Assembly: GCA_964251665.1 (NCBI GenBank) | Contig: CAXUKO010000004.1 | Span: 1-64,000 of the forward strand | Direction of reading: 5' to 3' | Origin: JBBQLG01 sp964251665 | Lineage (GTDB): Bacteria; Bacteroidota; Bacteroidia; Cytophagales; Spirosomataceae | Length of the DNA: 64,000 bases | Part shown: piece by piece, positions 8,986-17,774 of the stretch | Layout of the letters: each line of letters begins with the position of its first letter | Numbering within the stretch: the first letter of the stretch is position 1 | The notes under the pieces: model-generated | What the model was told of the DNA's origin: nothing | What the model saw: only the letters and a program-made list of their open reading frames with translations | Database searches by the model: none | Made by a program: the position numbers and the translations under genes

Positions 8986-10319
8986 ATACACGCACTGCAA
9001 ATGCTACCCCGGATAGCGGCACTCCCGTCGGGCGCTATCGCTGGGTGGTGGCAACGCTGTTGTTTTTTGCCACCACCATCAATTACCTCGACCGGCAGGT
9101 GATTGGACTGCTTAAGCCCGTACTCGAAAAAGATTTCAACTGGACCGAGACAGACTACAGCCATATAGTGATGGCGTTTGCAGCTTCCTATGCCGTTGGT
9201 TTGCTGTTGTTCGGGCGGCTGATCGACAAGATCGGTACCAAAATGGGGTATATTATCTCCATCATTGTATGGAGCATTGCCGCCATGCTGCACGCTATCG
9301 TAACCAGTACATTTGGGTTTGGGGTGGTGCGCTCATTGCTGGGTCTCGGTGAATCGGGCAACTTTCCGGCGGCCATTAAATCAGTGGCTGAGTGGTTTCC
9401 TAAAAAAGAGCGGGCCTTCGCCACCGGCTTTTTTAATTCCGGGGCTAACATCGGAGCCGTAGTTGCGCCGGTCATGGTTCCCTGGATTCTGGGTGCCTAC
9501 GGCTGGCAGGAAGCCTTTCTCATCACCGGAGGGATCGGATTCTTCTGGCTGATTTTCTGGATTATTTTTTATGAAGTGCCCGCCCGACAGCAACGGGTCA
9601 CTGCCGAAGAATTCCGGTACATTCACAGTGACAACGAGGTTGAACCCGTTAAGGGCGAGTCGATAGGCTGGTTTAAGCTGTTCACCGTTCCGCAGACGTG
9701 GGCATTCGCCATTGGCAAGTTACTGACCGATCCGATCTGGTGGTTTTTCCTGTTCTGGCTGCCATCGTACTTCTCCAGTACATTCAACCTCGACCTCAAA
9801 AAACCCAGTCTGCCCTTAGTCATCATTTATACAGCCACTACGATTGGCAGCGTGGGGGGCGGGTATTTATCGTCATATCTGATTCGTCGGGGCTGGGACG
9901 TGCAACGCGCCCGGAAAACGTCGATGTTGTTTTTTGCCCTGGCTGTGCTGCCCATTATGGCAGCCCGCTACGCTGTGGACATCTGGCAGGCCGTCGGGCT
10001 GATTAGTCTGGCCGCAGCCGCGCATCAGGCCTGGAGCGCCACGATTTACACGACTGTTTCTGACGCTTTTCCCAAACGGGCGGTGAGTTCAGTGATTGGG
10101 ATTGGCGGGATGGCGGGTTCGATTGGCGGCATCCTTTTCCCCATTCTGGTTGGTTCGCTGCTCGACAGTTATAAGCTGGCGGGCAACCCAACGGGCGGTT
10201 ATAACGTCCTGTTCACTATCTGTGGCTGTGCATACGTACTGGCCTGGTTGCTGATGCAGGCCCTGACGCCGAAGCGGAAGTCGGTAGATGTGTTGCCGGC
10301 CGAGCCACAGGTTGTTTAG
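8982..10319 (+). CDS. exuT: Hexuronate transporter, MFS (ExuT-like, ACS family)
   Basis: The 445-residue product is a twelve-helix major facilitator. The first segment ends in TTINYLDRQVIGLLKPVLE, a signature of the anion:cation symporter subfamily that includes ExuT and GudP. The GESGNFPAAIKSVAEWFPKKERA stretch and a central charged loop of about 35 residues also match. It would import galacturonate or glucuronate with protons across the inner membrane. It overlaps eda by four bases (ATGA) and ends the operon. Substrate is inferred from the enzymes around it. Confidence 0.88.
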   Translation: MNTRTANATPDSGTPVGRYRWVVATLLFFATTINYLDRQVIGLLKPVLEKDFNWTETDYSHIVMAFAASYAVGLLLFGRLIDKIGTKMGYIISIIVWSIAAMLHAIVTSTFGFGVVRSLLGLGESGNFPAAIKSVAEWFPKKERAFATGFFNSGANIGAVVAPVMVPWILGAYGWQEAFLITGGIGFFWLIFWIIFYEVPARQQRVTAEEFRYIHSDNEVEPVKGESIGWFKLFTVPQTWAFAIGKLLTDPIWWFFLFWLPSYFSSTFNLDLKKPSLPLVIIYTATTIGSVGGGYLSSYLIRRGWDVQRARKTSMLFFALAVLPIMAARYAVDIWQAVGLISLAAAAHQAWSATIYTTVSDAFPKRAVSSVIGIGGMAGSIGGILFPILVGSLLDSYKLAGNPTGGYNVLFTICGCAYVLAWLLMQALTPKRKSVDVLPAEPQVV

Positions 10320-10470
10320 CGATTGCACTGTTTGTGGTTTATCGTTGCCTGTCGGATAGTCAACGGCCGAACTGCATCAGTGTGCCGCTTTCTACATTGT
10401 TACGCCCGCATTAGTCAATGCGTTACTGAGAATTACGTCCTGAACAACCACCTAATCCCTTACTTTTGCC

Positions 10471-10911
10471 ATGAAAATTATCGTCCTGTTTTTTATTTCA
10501 CTCCTGACAATGGGAAATTCTACGTTCGCCGAAACCGACCTGACCGACGACCAACAAGCGGTTACTCAGGCGGTTGAACGACTGCGCAAAGCCATGATCG
10601 ACCCCGACAAGGCTACGTTCGAGGCATTAGCTTCCAACGAACTAAGCTACGGGCATTCGGGTGGTAAGATTGAAGACAAAGCGGCTTTTATGGATTCGTT
10701 TCTTAGCGGTAAGTCAGACTTTGTCTCGATTGACCTAACTGAGCAGACCGTTACCGTTGTCGGGAACACGGCTATTGTTCGTCACCTGCTCACCGCCGAA
10801 AGCATGGACGGGGGTGTGGCCGGGCATGTAAAAATCGGTGTGCTGCTGGTCTGGGTAAAAGAAAAAGGTGACTGGAAACTGCTGGCTCGCCAAGCCGTCA
10901 AACGAGCTTAA
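10471..10911 (+). CDS. Secreted NTF2-like (DUF4440/SnoaL-type) protein
   Basis: The 146-residue protein has a signal peptide (MKIIVLFFISLLTMGNSTFA) and one NTF2-like fold: an N-terminal helix (AVTQAVERLRKAMIDPDKATFEALASNELSYGHSGG), then beta strands ending in KEKGDWKLLARQAVKR. Such proteins bind small ligands or act as isomerases; no catalytic residues can be assigned. A TACTTTTG box (10461-10468) ends two bases before the ATG, so transcription could start very near the start codon. Its stop codon lies in the left arm of the 10909-10968 hairpin. A link to the uronate operon is unproven. Confidence 0.75.
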   Translation: MKIIVLFFISLLTMGNSTFAETDLTDDQQAVTQAVERLRKAMIDPDKATFEALASNELSYGHSGGKIEDKAAFMDSFLSGKSDFVSIDLTEQTVTVVGNTAIVRHLLTAESMDGGVAGHVKIGVLLVWVKEKGDWKLLARQAVKRA

Positions 10912-10968
10912 TTTCCATAAGCGGGCGACTTAAGTCCGGGACGCGTAGTCGCCCGCTTATGGAAATTA
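10909..10968. terminator. Bidirectional hairpin between convergent genes
   Basis: The 22-nt arms 10909-10930 and 10947-10968 are perfectly complementary around a 16-nt loop. The left arm begins with the TAA of the plus-strand gene and the right arm ends with the TAA of the minus-strand gene, so both stop codons form the base of the stem. It probably ends transcription from both sides. Confidence 0.8.
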
Positions 10969-12168
10969 CCCACACCGTTCTACTACTTCCAGACACGCTC
11001 TGGTATTATGGTAAGGGCATTTCCAGAAGCCGATCTTGTCTTCGTCGGCCATGCGGCTGTAGTCATCAAACACACCCCAGAGCCATTCGCCCTGTTCCTG
11101 ATCGAGCAGGTGGGTTTTGGTGAAGCTCCAAGCCCCGACCGACTGCTCCCAGAAAATTGCGTCGCCCGTTAGCTGATAGGCATTTAGGAAGCCAACCATC
11201 GCTTCGGCGCTGACCCACCATTCGCGGTGGGTATCGTAATGTTGCCGACTGCGGTCCAACTCATGGTACAGGCTGCCATCGGTCTGTAGGCCTTCGGTGG
11301 CTGCCCGTGCCATGGCTACCGACAACGGTTTTATGCGGTCAAGGCGGTCCATGTCTCCCAATACTTCGGCCGCTTCCAGCAACAGCCACGACGCTTCGAT
11401 GTCGTGACCATAGGAAACTAAATCAGCCGAATGCTGCCAGTCGGCAGTAAAAAACAGGTTCATGTGGTTCGTTGCCGGATCAACGATATGGCCTGCGAAT
11501 GTGTCAAGTAGCCCGCCCAGCTGCGAGGCTAACCGCGCATCCGGCCAGACCCGGTACAGGTTGGCATAGGCCTCCAGGATGTGGAGGTGCGTATTCATCG
11601 TTTTAGGGTCGTTGCGGTCTTTCTCGCTCAACCGCAGGTCCTCAAGCAATATACCCTCCCGGCTGAAGGCTTCGAAGTATCCCCCGCTCACTGGATCAAA
11701 ACTATGTTCCTCAATCCAGTCAAACAGGTCAATGCTGACTTGTAAGGCCATTGGCTCACCGGTAGCCCGGTAATATTCGCTTAGGCCGTAGATAGCAAAA
11801 GCTAATCCATAAATCTGCTTACGCGTACTGAGTGGCTGCCCCTGCGCATCAACGGACCAGTAAACGCCACCGTATATATCATCCAGAAAGTGAGTCAGAA
11901 AGTAATTAAAGGCCCGATCGGCCGCTTCCCGATACGCCCGCTCACCGGTATGGCGGTACCCTGCTGAAAACGACCAGAGAATACGGGCGTTCAACACCCC
12001 GCCTTTCGGAGCATCCGCATCGATGCGACCGTCGTTCGTTACCCGACCGACGAAACCGCCCTGTTGAGGATCAATACCATGGGTCAGCCAGAAGTCCAGA
12101 ATACGCCTTAATTCGGTCTCGGCTTCGGTCCGGTACTGCTGGCGTGACGGAGTCAGAACAGAAGTCAT
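10966..12168 (-). CDS. Cellobiose/mannobiose 2-epimerase (AGE family)
   Basis: The 400-residue protein is an N-acylglucosamine 2-epimerase-family (alpha/alpha)6 barrel, with blocks GGVLNARILWSFSAGY, YGGVYWSVDAQGQP, KQIYGLAFAIYGLSEYY, SYGHDIEASWLLLEAAE and WWVSAEAMVGFLNAY that match cellobiose 2-epimerases. In mannan degradation the enzyme turns beta-1,4-mannobiose into mannosylglucose, the substrate of the phosphorylase encoded immediately upstream in the transcript (4-base overlap at 12165-12168). Cytoplasmic; no signal peptide. The symbol ce is used in the literature but is left blank here. Confidence 0.9.
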   Translation of the reverse strand: MTSVLTPSRQQYRTEAETELRRILDFWLTHGIDPQQGGFVGRVTNDGRIDADAPKGGVLNARILWSFSAGYRHTGERAYREAADRAFNYFLTHFLDDIYGGVYWSVDAQGQPLSTRKQIYGLAFAIYGLSEYYRATGEPMALQVSIDLFDWIEEHSFDPVSGGYFEAFSREGILLEDLRLSEKDRNDPKTMNTHLHILEAYANLYRVWPDARLASQLGGLLDTFAGHIVDPATNHMNLFFTADWQHSADLVSYGHDIEASWLLLEAAEVLGDMDRLDRIKPLSVAMARAATEGLQTDGSLYHELDRSRQHYDTHREWWVSAEAMVGFLNAYQLTGDAIFWEQSVGAWSFTKTHLLDQEQGEWLWGVFDDYSRMADEDKIGFWKCPYHNTRACLEVVERCG

Positions 12169-13388
12169 TCGGCCGAAAGTCCGTTGAGGAGTACAGGAAT
12201 CGCTTTATCCTGCTGCTGATATGCCATATTTCGATCAATCAGGTCATTTAGCCGCTCTACCGATGCGGCTGAACGGAACCCGTCAGCGGGTGTGTGTACC
12301 ACATAATCGAGCAGTTGGTCAAGCGTCGTCGTGGCTACGTGCATCCGGGTATCAGACGAGGCATAGTAGATAAACACCTGACCATCGTCGTCCAAAATCC
12401 AGCCGTTGGCAAAGGTTACGTTTGATACATCGCCGACGCGTTCGTCGCCATCTGGCGCAATAAAGTAGCCCGCCGGTTTGTGAATTACTTTGGTCAGATC
12501 GTGCAGATCAGTCATGAACAGGTACAGCACGTAGCGCAGACCGGCAGCCGTATTTCGTACACCGTGGGCCAGGTGTAACCAGCCCCGCTCGGTTTTAATT
12601 GGCGCCGGACCCTGCCCGTTTTTTACTTCATACACGGTATGGTACCGCTTCTCGTCCACAATAAACTCCTTCTCGATCACGGCGTTTTCCATCGAGTCGG
12701 CAAAGCCAAAACCAATGCCGCCACCCGTTCCTGCTTCGATAAAGCCATCCTGCGGGCGGGTGTAAAATGCGTATTTGCCGTTCACAAATTCGGGATGCAG
12801 CACCACGTTCCGTTGCTGGGGCGACGGTGTTTTCAGGTCGGGGAGCCGCTCCCAGGTTTTCAGGTCACGGGTACGGGCGATACCACACTGCGCCAGGGCA
12901 GACGATTCATCGCCGGGGCGGGCCGATGGGTCTTTCCGCTCGGTGCAGAACAAGCCGTACAGCCAGCCATCTTCGTGCTGCACCACCCGCATGTCGTAGA
13001 CGTTACCGTCCGGCTCACTGGTTTCAGGCATGGTAACAGGCCGGTTCCAAAACCGAAAGTTATCAATGCCATTAGGGCTTTCTGCGACGGCAAAAAACGA
13101 CTTGCGATCCAGTCCTTCTACCCTTGCTATCAACAGGTACTTTCCATTCAATTTTATGGCACCGGCATTAAAGGCCGCGTTAATGCCAAAGCGTTCCATC
13201 AGGTACGGATTGGTAGCCGGGTTGAGATCATAACGCCAGAAAACCGGCGCGTGCTGAGCCGTAAGAATCGGGTGAATATAGCGGTCGATGACACCGTTGC
13301 CGAGGGGCGATTTCTCGTTTGGGCGCGTGACTAACTCATGGTAAGCAGCTTCTAAGGTTGCAAGCCGATGAAGAAATGTACTGGTCAT
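12165..13388 (-). CDS. GH130 4-O-beta-D-mannosyl-D-glucose phosphorylase
   Basis: This 407-residue five-bladed propeller of GH130 (subfamily 1 style) shows the conserved FNAGAIKLNGKYLLIARVEG, NVYDMRVVQHEDGWLYGLF with the likely general-acid Asp, ARTRDLKTWERLPDL and HPEFVNGKYAFYTRPQDG. It phosphorolyses mannosyl-beta-1,4-glucose to mannose-1-phosphate and glucose. Together with the adjacent epimerase, symporter and GH26 mannanase it reproduces the mannan pathway described in Bacteroides fragilis. Its length matches the family. Confidence 0.92.
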   Translation of the reverse strand: MTSTFLHRLATLEAAYHELVTRPNEKSPLGNGVIDRYIHPILTAQHAPVFWRYDLNPATNPYLMERFGINAAFNAGAIKLNGKYLLIARVEGLDRKSFFAVAESPNGIDNFRFWNRPVTMPETSEPDGNVYDMRVVQHEDGWLYGLFCTERKDPSARPGDESSALAQCGIARTRDLKTWERLPDLKTPSPQQRNVVLHPEFVNGKYAFYTRPQDGFIEAGTGGGIGFGFADSMENAVIEKEFIVDEKRYHTVYEVKNGQGPAPIKTERGWLHLAHGVRNTAAGLRYVLYLFMTDLHDLTKVIHKPAGYFIAPDGDERVGDVSNVTFANGWILDDDGQVFIYYASSDTRMHVATTTLDQLLDYVVHTPADGFRSAASVERLNDLIDRNMAYQQQDKAIPVLLNGLSAE

Positions 13389-13435
13389 TCAGAGAGAATT
13401 TAAACGATGTTAAATCAGTTTAGCAACCGTAAGGA

Positions 13436-15313
13436 TCAATGAGATAAGACTTTTCTGGGCGGCTCAGTAACCGGTTCCCACGTTTCGTCGCCCAGTTTAT
13501 CCCACCATGTTTTCTTTAGTATAACTAAGCACACAGCCAGAATACCCACCGTAACCAACAATTCGGTATTCATGCGGACAATCAGGTACATGGGTAGCAT
13601 GGTCAGGCAGCACTGGGCAATTATACCGACAATAACGTTGAACGCGTCCAGTTTAAAGTTTTTGTTGCCCACAAAAGAAGGATCATCGGCTACAACGCGG
13701 TCGTGAATAGGCCCCCAGAAACCCCAGGGACGAATGGTTTTGTAGAATGATTTAAGCACTCGCTCGTCGGTAGGCGGGGTCAACAGCGAACCGGCAATGC
13801 AACCGGCCAGCGACAGCACGAACAGCAGCGGGAAGTAGTATAGCTCCAGCGTTTCTTTAAAGACGGACGGCAGAATCAGAGCGGGCACGATACCCGCCAG
13901 CATGCCCCAAAAGAAGCCACTGGCGTTAAACCGCCACCAGTGCCACTTCAGCAAGTTAGCTGCCACATAGCCACCATACAGCGCCGACACAATCCATTGC
14001 AGAATGCTGTTTACATCACGGGCGAACAGACCCATCAGGACGCCCAAAATGGCTACCGTCAGACCCGACAGGTAGTTCATGTTGGCAATGCGCCGGTTGG
14101 AGGCTTTGGGTTCGACGTATTTCAGGTAGATGTCATTGACGATATAAGCCTGAGCTGCGTTGAGCGTACCGGCAAAGGTGCCCATAAAAGCGGCCAGCAA
14201 GCCAGCCAGCAGCAGGCCCATCAGCCCCGCCGGAACGAACTGTAAGATGGCAGCGGGCAGGATTTTCTCGAAATCAATACCCGTAGCCGAGCGAATGTCC
14301 AGCTTGTCGAAGTGAAGCAGTGCCAGTACCGTAAAGCCCATAATCATGGCGTAACGCACCGGCAGCAGGAAGATCGAAACGAACCCGCTCATTTTAGCGG
14401 CATCCTGTGGCGACTTCGTCGAGAGCACTTTCTGCATGTCGTAGTTGGGGGCCGGACCGGCCAGACTGGCCAGGATGCCCTTGAACACCATCATCATGAA
14501 GAAAATACCAAACAGCGAATATCCGTCGGATTTGATCTTGCCGTTTACTTCCTTAATCATGGTTGACCAGTCCAGGTCATCGAGGGTCGAGTGAAAAAAT
14601 GGGGTGTACCAACCCTGCGGTACTACTAATTGCTTGACAGCCAGATTCTGCATGGCGATGTAAGCAATCACAACGGCCGCAATGGACATGATGACGTACT
14701 TCAGCACATCGCCGATGACGATACTGGTCATGCCGCCCAGAATGGCATAAAACACAGCAAAAGCCGTGAAAATAATCCCGTAAAAGTGCGCGACGTATTC
14801 GGCCGGAACGCTAAAGGGAACGTAGGGCGATACACTGCTGAAGGGGATAAAGATTTCGACAAATTTACCCAGTCCCACAAATCCATACGCCAGGAAACCG
14901 AGGCAGCTCAGCAGCGCAAACACCACCACGATGGTATGCGAGGCCGTTACACCTTTGCCGGTCAGGCCAAAGCGGGTACCAATCCATTCAGCGCCGGTCG
15001 TTACGTTCGACCGCCGAAGCCAGACGGACAGGTACATCATCATAAAAATCTGGTTGAAAACCGGCCACAACCACGGAATCCACAGGCTTTTCATGCCGTA
15101 GACAAAGGCCAGCGAAACCATCCACATGGTACCCGAAATATCGAACATATCGGAGGCATTGGACAGGCCCAACATATACCAGGGCAGGGTTTTGCCGCCC
15201 AGCATGTAGGCTTCCTTGTCTTTGGATGCCCGCTTTTTCAGCACTAACCCCAGGACGATAACAGCCGCTAAGTAGATGACAATAATGCTGATGTCGAGTG
15301 CAGATAATTTCAT
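13436..15313 (-). CDS. Sodium:solute symporter, probable manno-oligosaccharide importer
   Basis: The 625-residue SSS-family protein has about 14 hydrophobic segments. It begins LSALDISIIVIYLAAVIVLG and contains YMLGGKTLPWYMLGLSNASDMFDISGTM, the SSSF N-terminal signature region, and GLLLAGLLAAFMGTFAGTLNAAQAYIVNDIYLKY. It would bring mannobiose or related disaccharides across the inner membrane with Na+. It lies between the phosphorylase (47 bases downstream) and the GH26 gene (9 bases upstream), so it is part of the mannan operon. The substrate is inferred from context. Confidence 0.88.
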   Translation of the reverse strand: MKLSALDISIIVIYLAAVIVLGLVLKKRASKDKEAYMLGGKTLPWYMLGLSNASDMFDISGTMWMVSLAFVYGMKSLWIPWLWPVFNQIFMMMYLSVWLRRSNVTTGAEWIGTRFGLTGKGVTASHTIVVVFALLSCLGFLAYGFVGLGKFVEIFIPFSSVSPYVPFSVPAEYVAHFYGIIFTAFAVFYAILGGMTSIVIGDVLKYVIMSIAAVVIAYIAMQNLAVKQLVVPQGWYTPFFHSTLDDLDWSTMIKEVNGKIKSDGYSLFGIFFMMMVFKGILASLAGPAPNYDMQKVLSTKSPQDAAKMSGFVSIFLLPVRYAMIMGFTVLALLHFDKLDIRSATGIDFEKILPAAILQFVPAGLMGLLLAGLLAAFMGTFAGTLNAAQAYIVNDIYLKYVEPKASNRRIANMNYLSGLTVAILGVLMGLFARDVNSILQWIVSALYGGYVAANLLKWHWWRFNASGFFWGMLAGIVPALILPSVFKETLELYYFPLLFVLSLAGCIAGSLLTPPTDERVLKSFYKTIRPWGFWGPIHDRVVADDPSFVGNKNFKLDAFNVIVGIIAQCCLTMLPMYLIVRMNTELLVTVGILAVCLVILKKTWWDKLGDETWEPVTEPPRKVLSH

Positions 15314-15322
15314 AAGGTTGGG

Positions 15323-16450
15323 TTAGTTTGCTGCTGTTGGTGCGGGTTTATAAAGTTGTTCGGCTGCTGCTCTGGTGCCGAAAATCACCTGCGGGCTTTC
15401 GTAGAAACGCTTGAAATCGTCCGAACTTGCCTGTCCTTTAAACGGCGCAAAATACTGTCGCGGCCCTTCGTTGCGCCAGACCAGCACGTAGGATAGTCCG
15501 GCATCTTTCACAACCGGCAACAAGACACCCGTCCACCAGTCGGGCCAGGAAACCTGTCCCAGGCCGGTCTCTGTCATGGCATAGGGCTTTCCCTTCGACT
15601 GCCCGATCTGACGGAGCGTCTCGACCATCTTCCGGGTTTCGGGAATGTACCGTCTCGCGGTATCCGAAGCCGGGCGGTGGTAAATGTCGAAGCCAACAAT
15701 GTCTACGTAATCGTCGCCCGGATAGCGTTCGAGATAATCTTCGGCTGAGGTAAACCGGTCGGTCGAGTAGGCGTAGAGCAGGTTATGTACGTTCTTCTTC
15801 CTGAGATAGTCGACCGTAAACCGCCACATCTTTTTGTAGTCGTCCGGGGTGCAGTGCCCGCGCCCCCACCAAAACCAGCTACCTGTATGTTCGTGGAAGG
15901 GCCGGAAGACAACCGGAATAGCCTCGCCGGTATCACTCTTCAGACTCTTCATATAATCGGCCACCTTGTTGAGCCAGGACTTATAGCGTTTCATGGCTTT
16001 CCGGTCTTCAAACAGGTGCCGGATCGTCGAATCAGCCTTATCCCAACTGGTTTTTCTGGGGTCGATTGGATTATTTAGGTGCCAGCTGTATGTATTTAGG
16101 CCGCCCTGGGCGTAAATCTGTTTGGCAAGGGCCCGTTGCTTATCGAACGGAACCCGGTCAAGATTAGCGGTGCTATCGAATTCCAGCCGACCCAGATCCC
16201 AGCCAACCACCGCTGGATACTCCCCAACTACATCCTTGATATCTGACCGGTTGGGTTCATATTTCCAACCCACACCATACGCCAGATCGTCCTGATGCCC
16301 AAACATAACCCCTTTCGTAGCCACGCGCTGTAAGTTGGCATACAGGTTTTTGGTTTCAGCCGTGGCTTTACGGTCAATTGGAACCGTCTGGGCGGTGGCG
16401 CCTGCTGTAAACGATAGAGTAAGCAGGACGGTTAAAATGGGTCGAAGCAT
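15323..16450 (-). CDS. GH26 endo-beta-1,4-mannanase, secreted
   Basis: The 375-residue protein has a signal peptide (MLRPILTVLLTLSFTAGATA) and one GH26 TIM barrel: GVMFGHQDDLAYG, VGWDLGRLE, the acid/base motif VVFRPFHEHTGSWFWWG (Glu of PFHE), DYVDIVGFDIYHRP, and the nucleophile region YAMTETGLGQVSWPDWW. It hydrolyses beta-mannan to short oligosaccharides, mainly mannobiose, for the downstream symporter, epimerase and phosphorylase. It is the first gene of the minus-strand mannan operon, facing the AraC gene. No lipobox Cys, so probably periplasmic or released. Confidence 0.92.
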   Translation of the reverse strand: MLRPILTVLLTLSFTAGATAQTVPIDRKATAETKNLYANLQRVATKGVMFGHQDDLAYGVGWKYEPNRSDIKDVVGEYPAVVGWDLGRLEFDSTANLDRVPFDKQRALAKQIYAQGGLNTYSWHLNNPIDPRKTSWDKADSTIRHLFEDRKAMKRYKSWLNKVADYMKSLKSDTGEAIPVVFRPFHEHTGSWFWWGRGHCTPDDYKKMWRFTVDYLRKKNVHNLLYAYSTDRFTSAEDYLERYPGDDYVDIVGFDIYHRPASDTARRYIPETRKMVETLRQIGQSKGKPYAMTETGLGQVSWPDWWTGVLLPVVKDAGLSYVLVWRNEGPRQYFAPFKGQASSDDFKRFYESPQVIFGTRAAAEQLYKPAPTAAN

Positions 16451-16524
16451 AGGGTATAACGATTAACGAACTATGAAAGCAGCCAGCCGTAGCGAACTCA
16501 CCTTTTGGCTCTATTCTATCCTGT

Positions 16525-16532
16525 CAAAGTTA
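16525..16532 (-). promoter_or_regulatory. Candidate -7 element of the mannan operon
   Basis: On the minus strand this reads TAACTTTG, matching the Bacteroidota TAnnTTTG element, about 75 bases upstream of the GH26 start. No clear -33 TTG at the usual spacing was seen, which would fit an activator-dependent promoter. Confidence 0.35.
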
Positions 16533-16679
16533 TACTCACTTTTCAGCACATATATAGTACTATATTATCGTTTTATTGACCGTTACTGTTCAAATGGATT
16601 TCTGATTAGGGTTAAACCAATAAATTCAGTGCATATTTACCCATATAATACTATTTTTACCTAAAAAAGCGCAACGGTA

Positions 16680-16710
16680 TTGCTTAAATTAAGCACATTC
16701 GTTAATTTTC
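16680..16710 (+). promoter_or_regulatory. Candidate promoter of the AraC gene with embedded palindrome
   Basis: TTG at 16680-16682, a 20-base spacer and TAATTTTC at 16703-16710 nearly match the Bacteroidota consensus (last base C, not G). The spacer begins with the palindrome TGCTTAAATTAAGCA (16681-16695), a plausible operator for autoregulation or for AraC itself. The whole 312-base divergent region is AT-rich and holds no gene. Confidence 0.4.
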
Positions 16711-16762
16711 AATCTGACATTATTTTAACAGGCAGGTAATCGAAAACAACTTAACGTTCATC

Positions 16763-17635
16763 ATGAGCACCATATACCGGGAGATTACACCATTGACTCA
16801 GAATGATTGCTTTACCCTGTTTTCGCGGGTCAAAAAAGAGTTTGATTTTCCCCTGCATAACCACGAAGAGTTTGAGTTGAATTTTATTGCCAATGCCGCC
16901 AATACCAAGCGTATCGTGGGCGATCATACCGATCTGATCGATGACCTGGAACTGGTGCTGGTGGGTAGTAATTTGCCGCACGGCTGGTTTACGCACCTGT
17001 GCCGCAGCGGTGAGGTACACGAGATCACGATTCAGTTTCATCGCGATCTGTTCGATGAAAAACTGTTGAGACGCAATCAGTTAAGTTTTATAAGTACCCT
17101 GCTGGAGCGTTCGGCCAAAGGTATTCTGTTCTCCCGCGAAACGACTGAGGCCATCAAACCCCGCCTGATTGCCCTGACCCGCAAAAGCGGCTTCGACTCG
17201 GTGCTGGAACTGATGTCTATTCTGCACGACCTCTCCACCTCCCGTAACATGCGGACGCTGTCGAACACATCATTCAACAGTGACCCGGTCAACTATCACA
17301 GCCGCCGGATCGAGAAAGCGTTCGCGTATATGCACGCGCATTACACCGAAAATATTTCGCTGGAAGATGTAGCGAAGGAGGTCAATATGCTGGAGGTATC
17401 GTTTAGCCGGTTTATTAAGAAACGGACGGGCAAAACATTCGTCGAAAGCCTGAACGAAATCAGGTTGGGTCACGCATCCCGGTTATTGATCGACACGACT
17501 CAGACCATCGCTGAAGTGTCGTACAAATGTGGTTTCAACAATCTGTCGTACTTCAACCGTATTTTTCGGCGTAAGAATGGCTGTACCCCGCGTGAGTTCC
17601 GGCAGAACTATTCGGGCACACGGGTCTTTATTTAA
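16763..17635 (+). CDS. AraC-family regulator of the mannan cluster
   Basis: The 290-residue protein has an N-terminal cupin-like ligand domain (PLHNHEEFELNFIANA, about residues 25-70, and GSNLPHGWF) and a C-terminal AraC/XylS domain, about residues 185-285, with two helix-turn-helix units: ENISLEDVAKEVNMLEVSFS and QTIAEVSYKCGFNNLSYFNR. The signature GFNNLSYFNRIFRRKNGCTPREFR is complete. It is divergent from the GH26 gene, and the Bacteroides mannan locus has a regulator in the same place, so it probably controls the mannan operon; the inducer is unknown. Confidence 0.88.
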   Translation: MSTIYREITPLTQNDCFTLFSRVKKEFDFPLHNHEEFELNFIANAANTKRIVGDHTDLIDDLELVLVGSNLPHGWFTHLCRSGEVHEITIQFHRDLFDEKLLRRNQLSFISTLLERSAKGILFSRETTEAIKPRLIALTRKSGFDSVLELMSILHDLSTSRNMRTLSNTSFNSDPVNYHSRRIEKAFAYMHAHYTENISLEDVAKEVNMLEVSFSRFIKKRTGKTFVESLNEIRLGHASRLLIDTTQTIAEVSYKCGFNNLSYFNRIFRRKNGCTPREFRQNYSGTRVFI

Positions 17636-17681
17636 ATCCGCTGTCGTTTGGTATGGGACCAAAAGTGAAACACAGAGTAAA

Positions 17682-17744
17682 CGGAGGAAGGCACGAAGCC
17701 CACAGAGATATTTATTTTCTCTGTGGGCTTCGTGCCTTCCTCCG
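17682..17744. terminator. Very long perfect hairpin between convergent genes
   Basis: Arms 17682-17707 and 17719-17744 (26 nt each) pair perfectly around an 11-nt AT-rich loop that ends in TTTT. It separates the AraC gene (+) from the TIM-barrel gene (-). The stem is longer than a normal terminator and may belong to a dispersed repeat family with CTCTGTG...CCTCCG sequence. Confidence 0.75.
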
Positions 17745-17774
17745 TCGGGCCGCCGATGCGGTTAAAACATCTTC

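Noticed and set aside
10003..10328. Minus-strand frames opposite the end of exuT
   Set aside because: They are shadows of a complete transporter gene, with no motif of their own.
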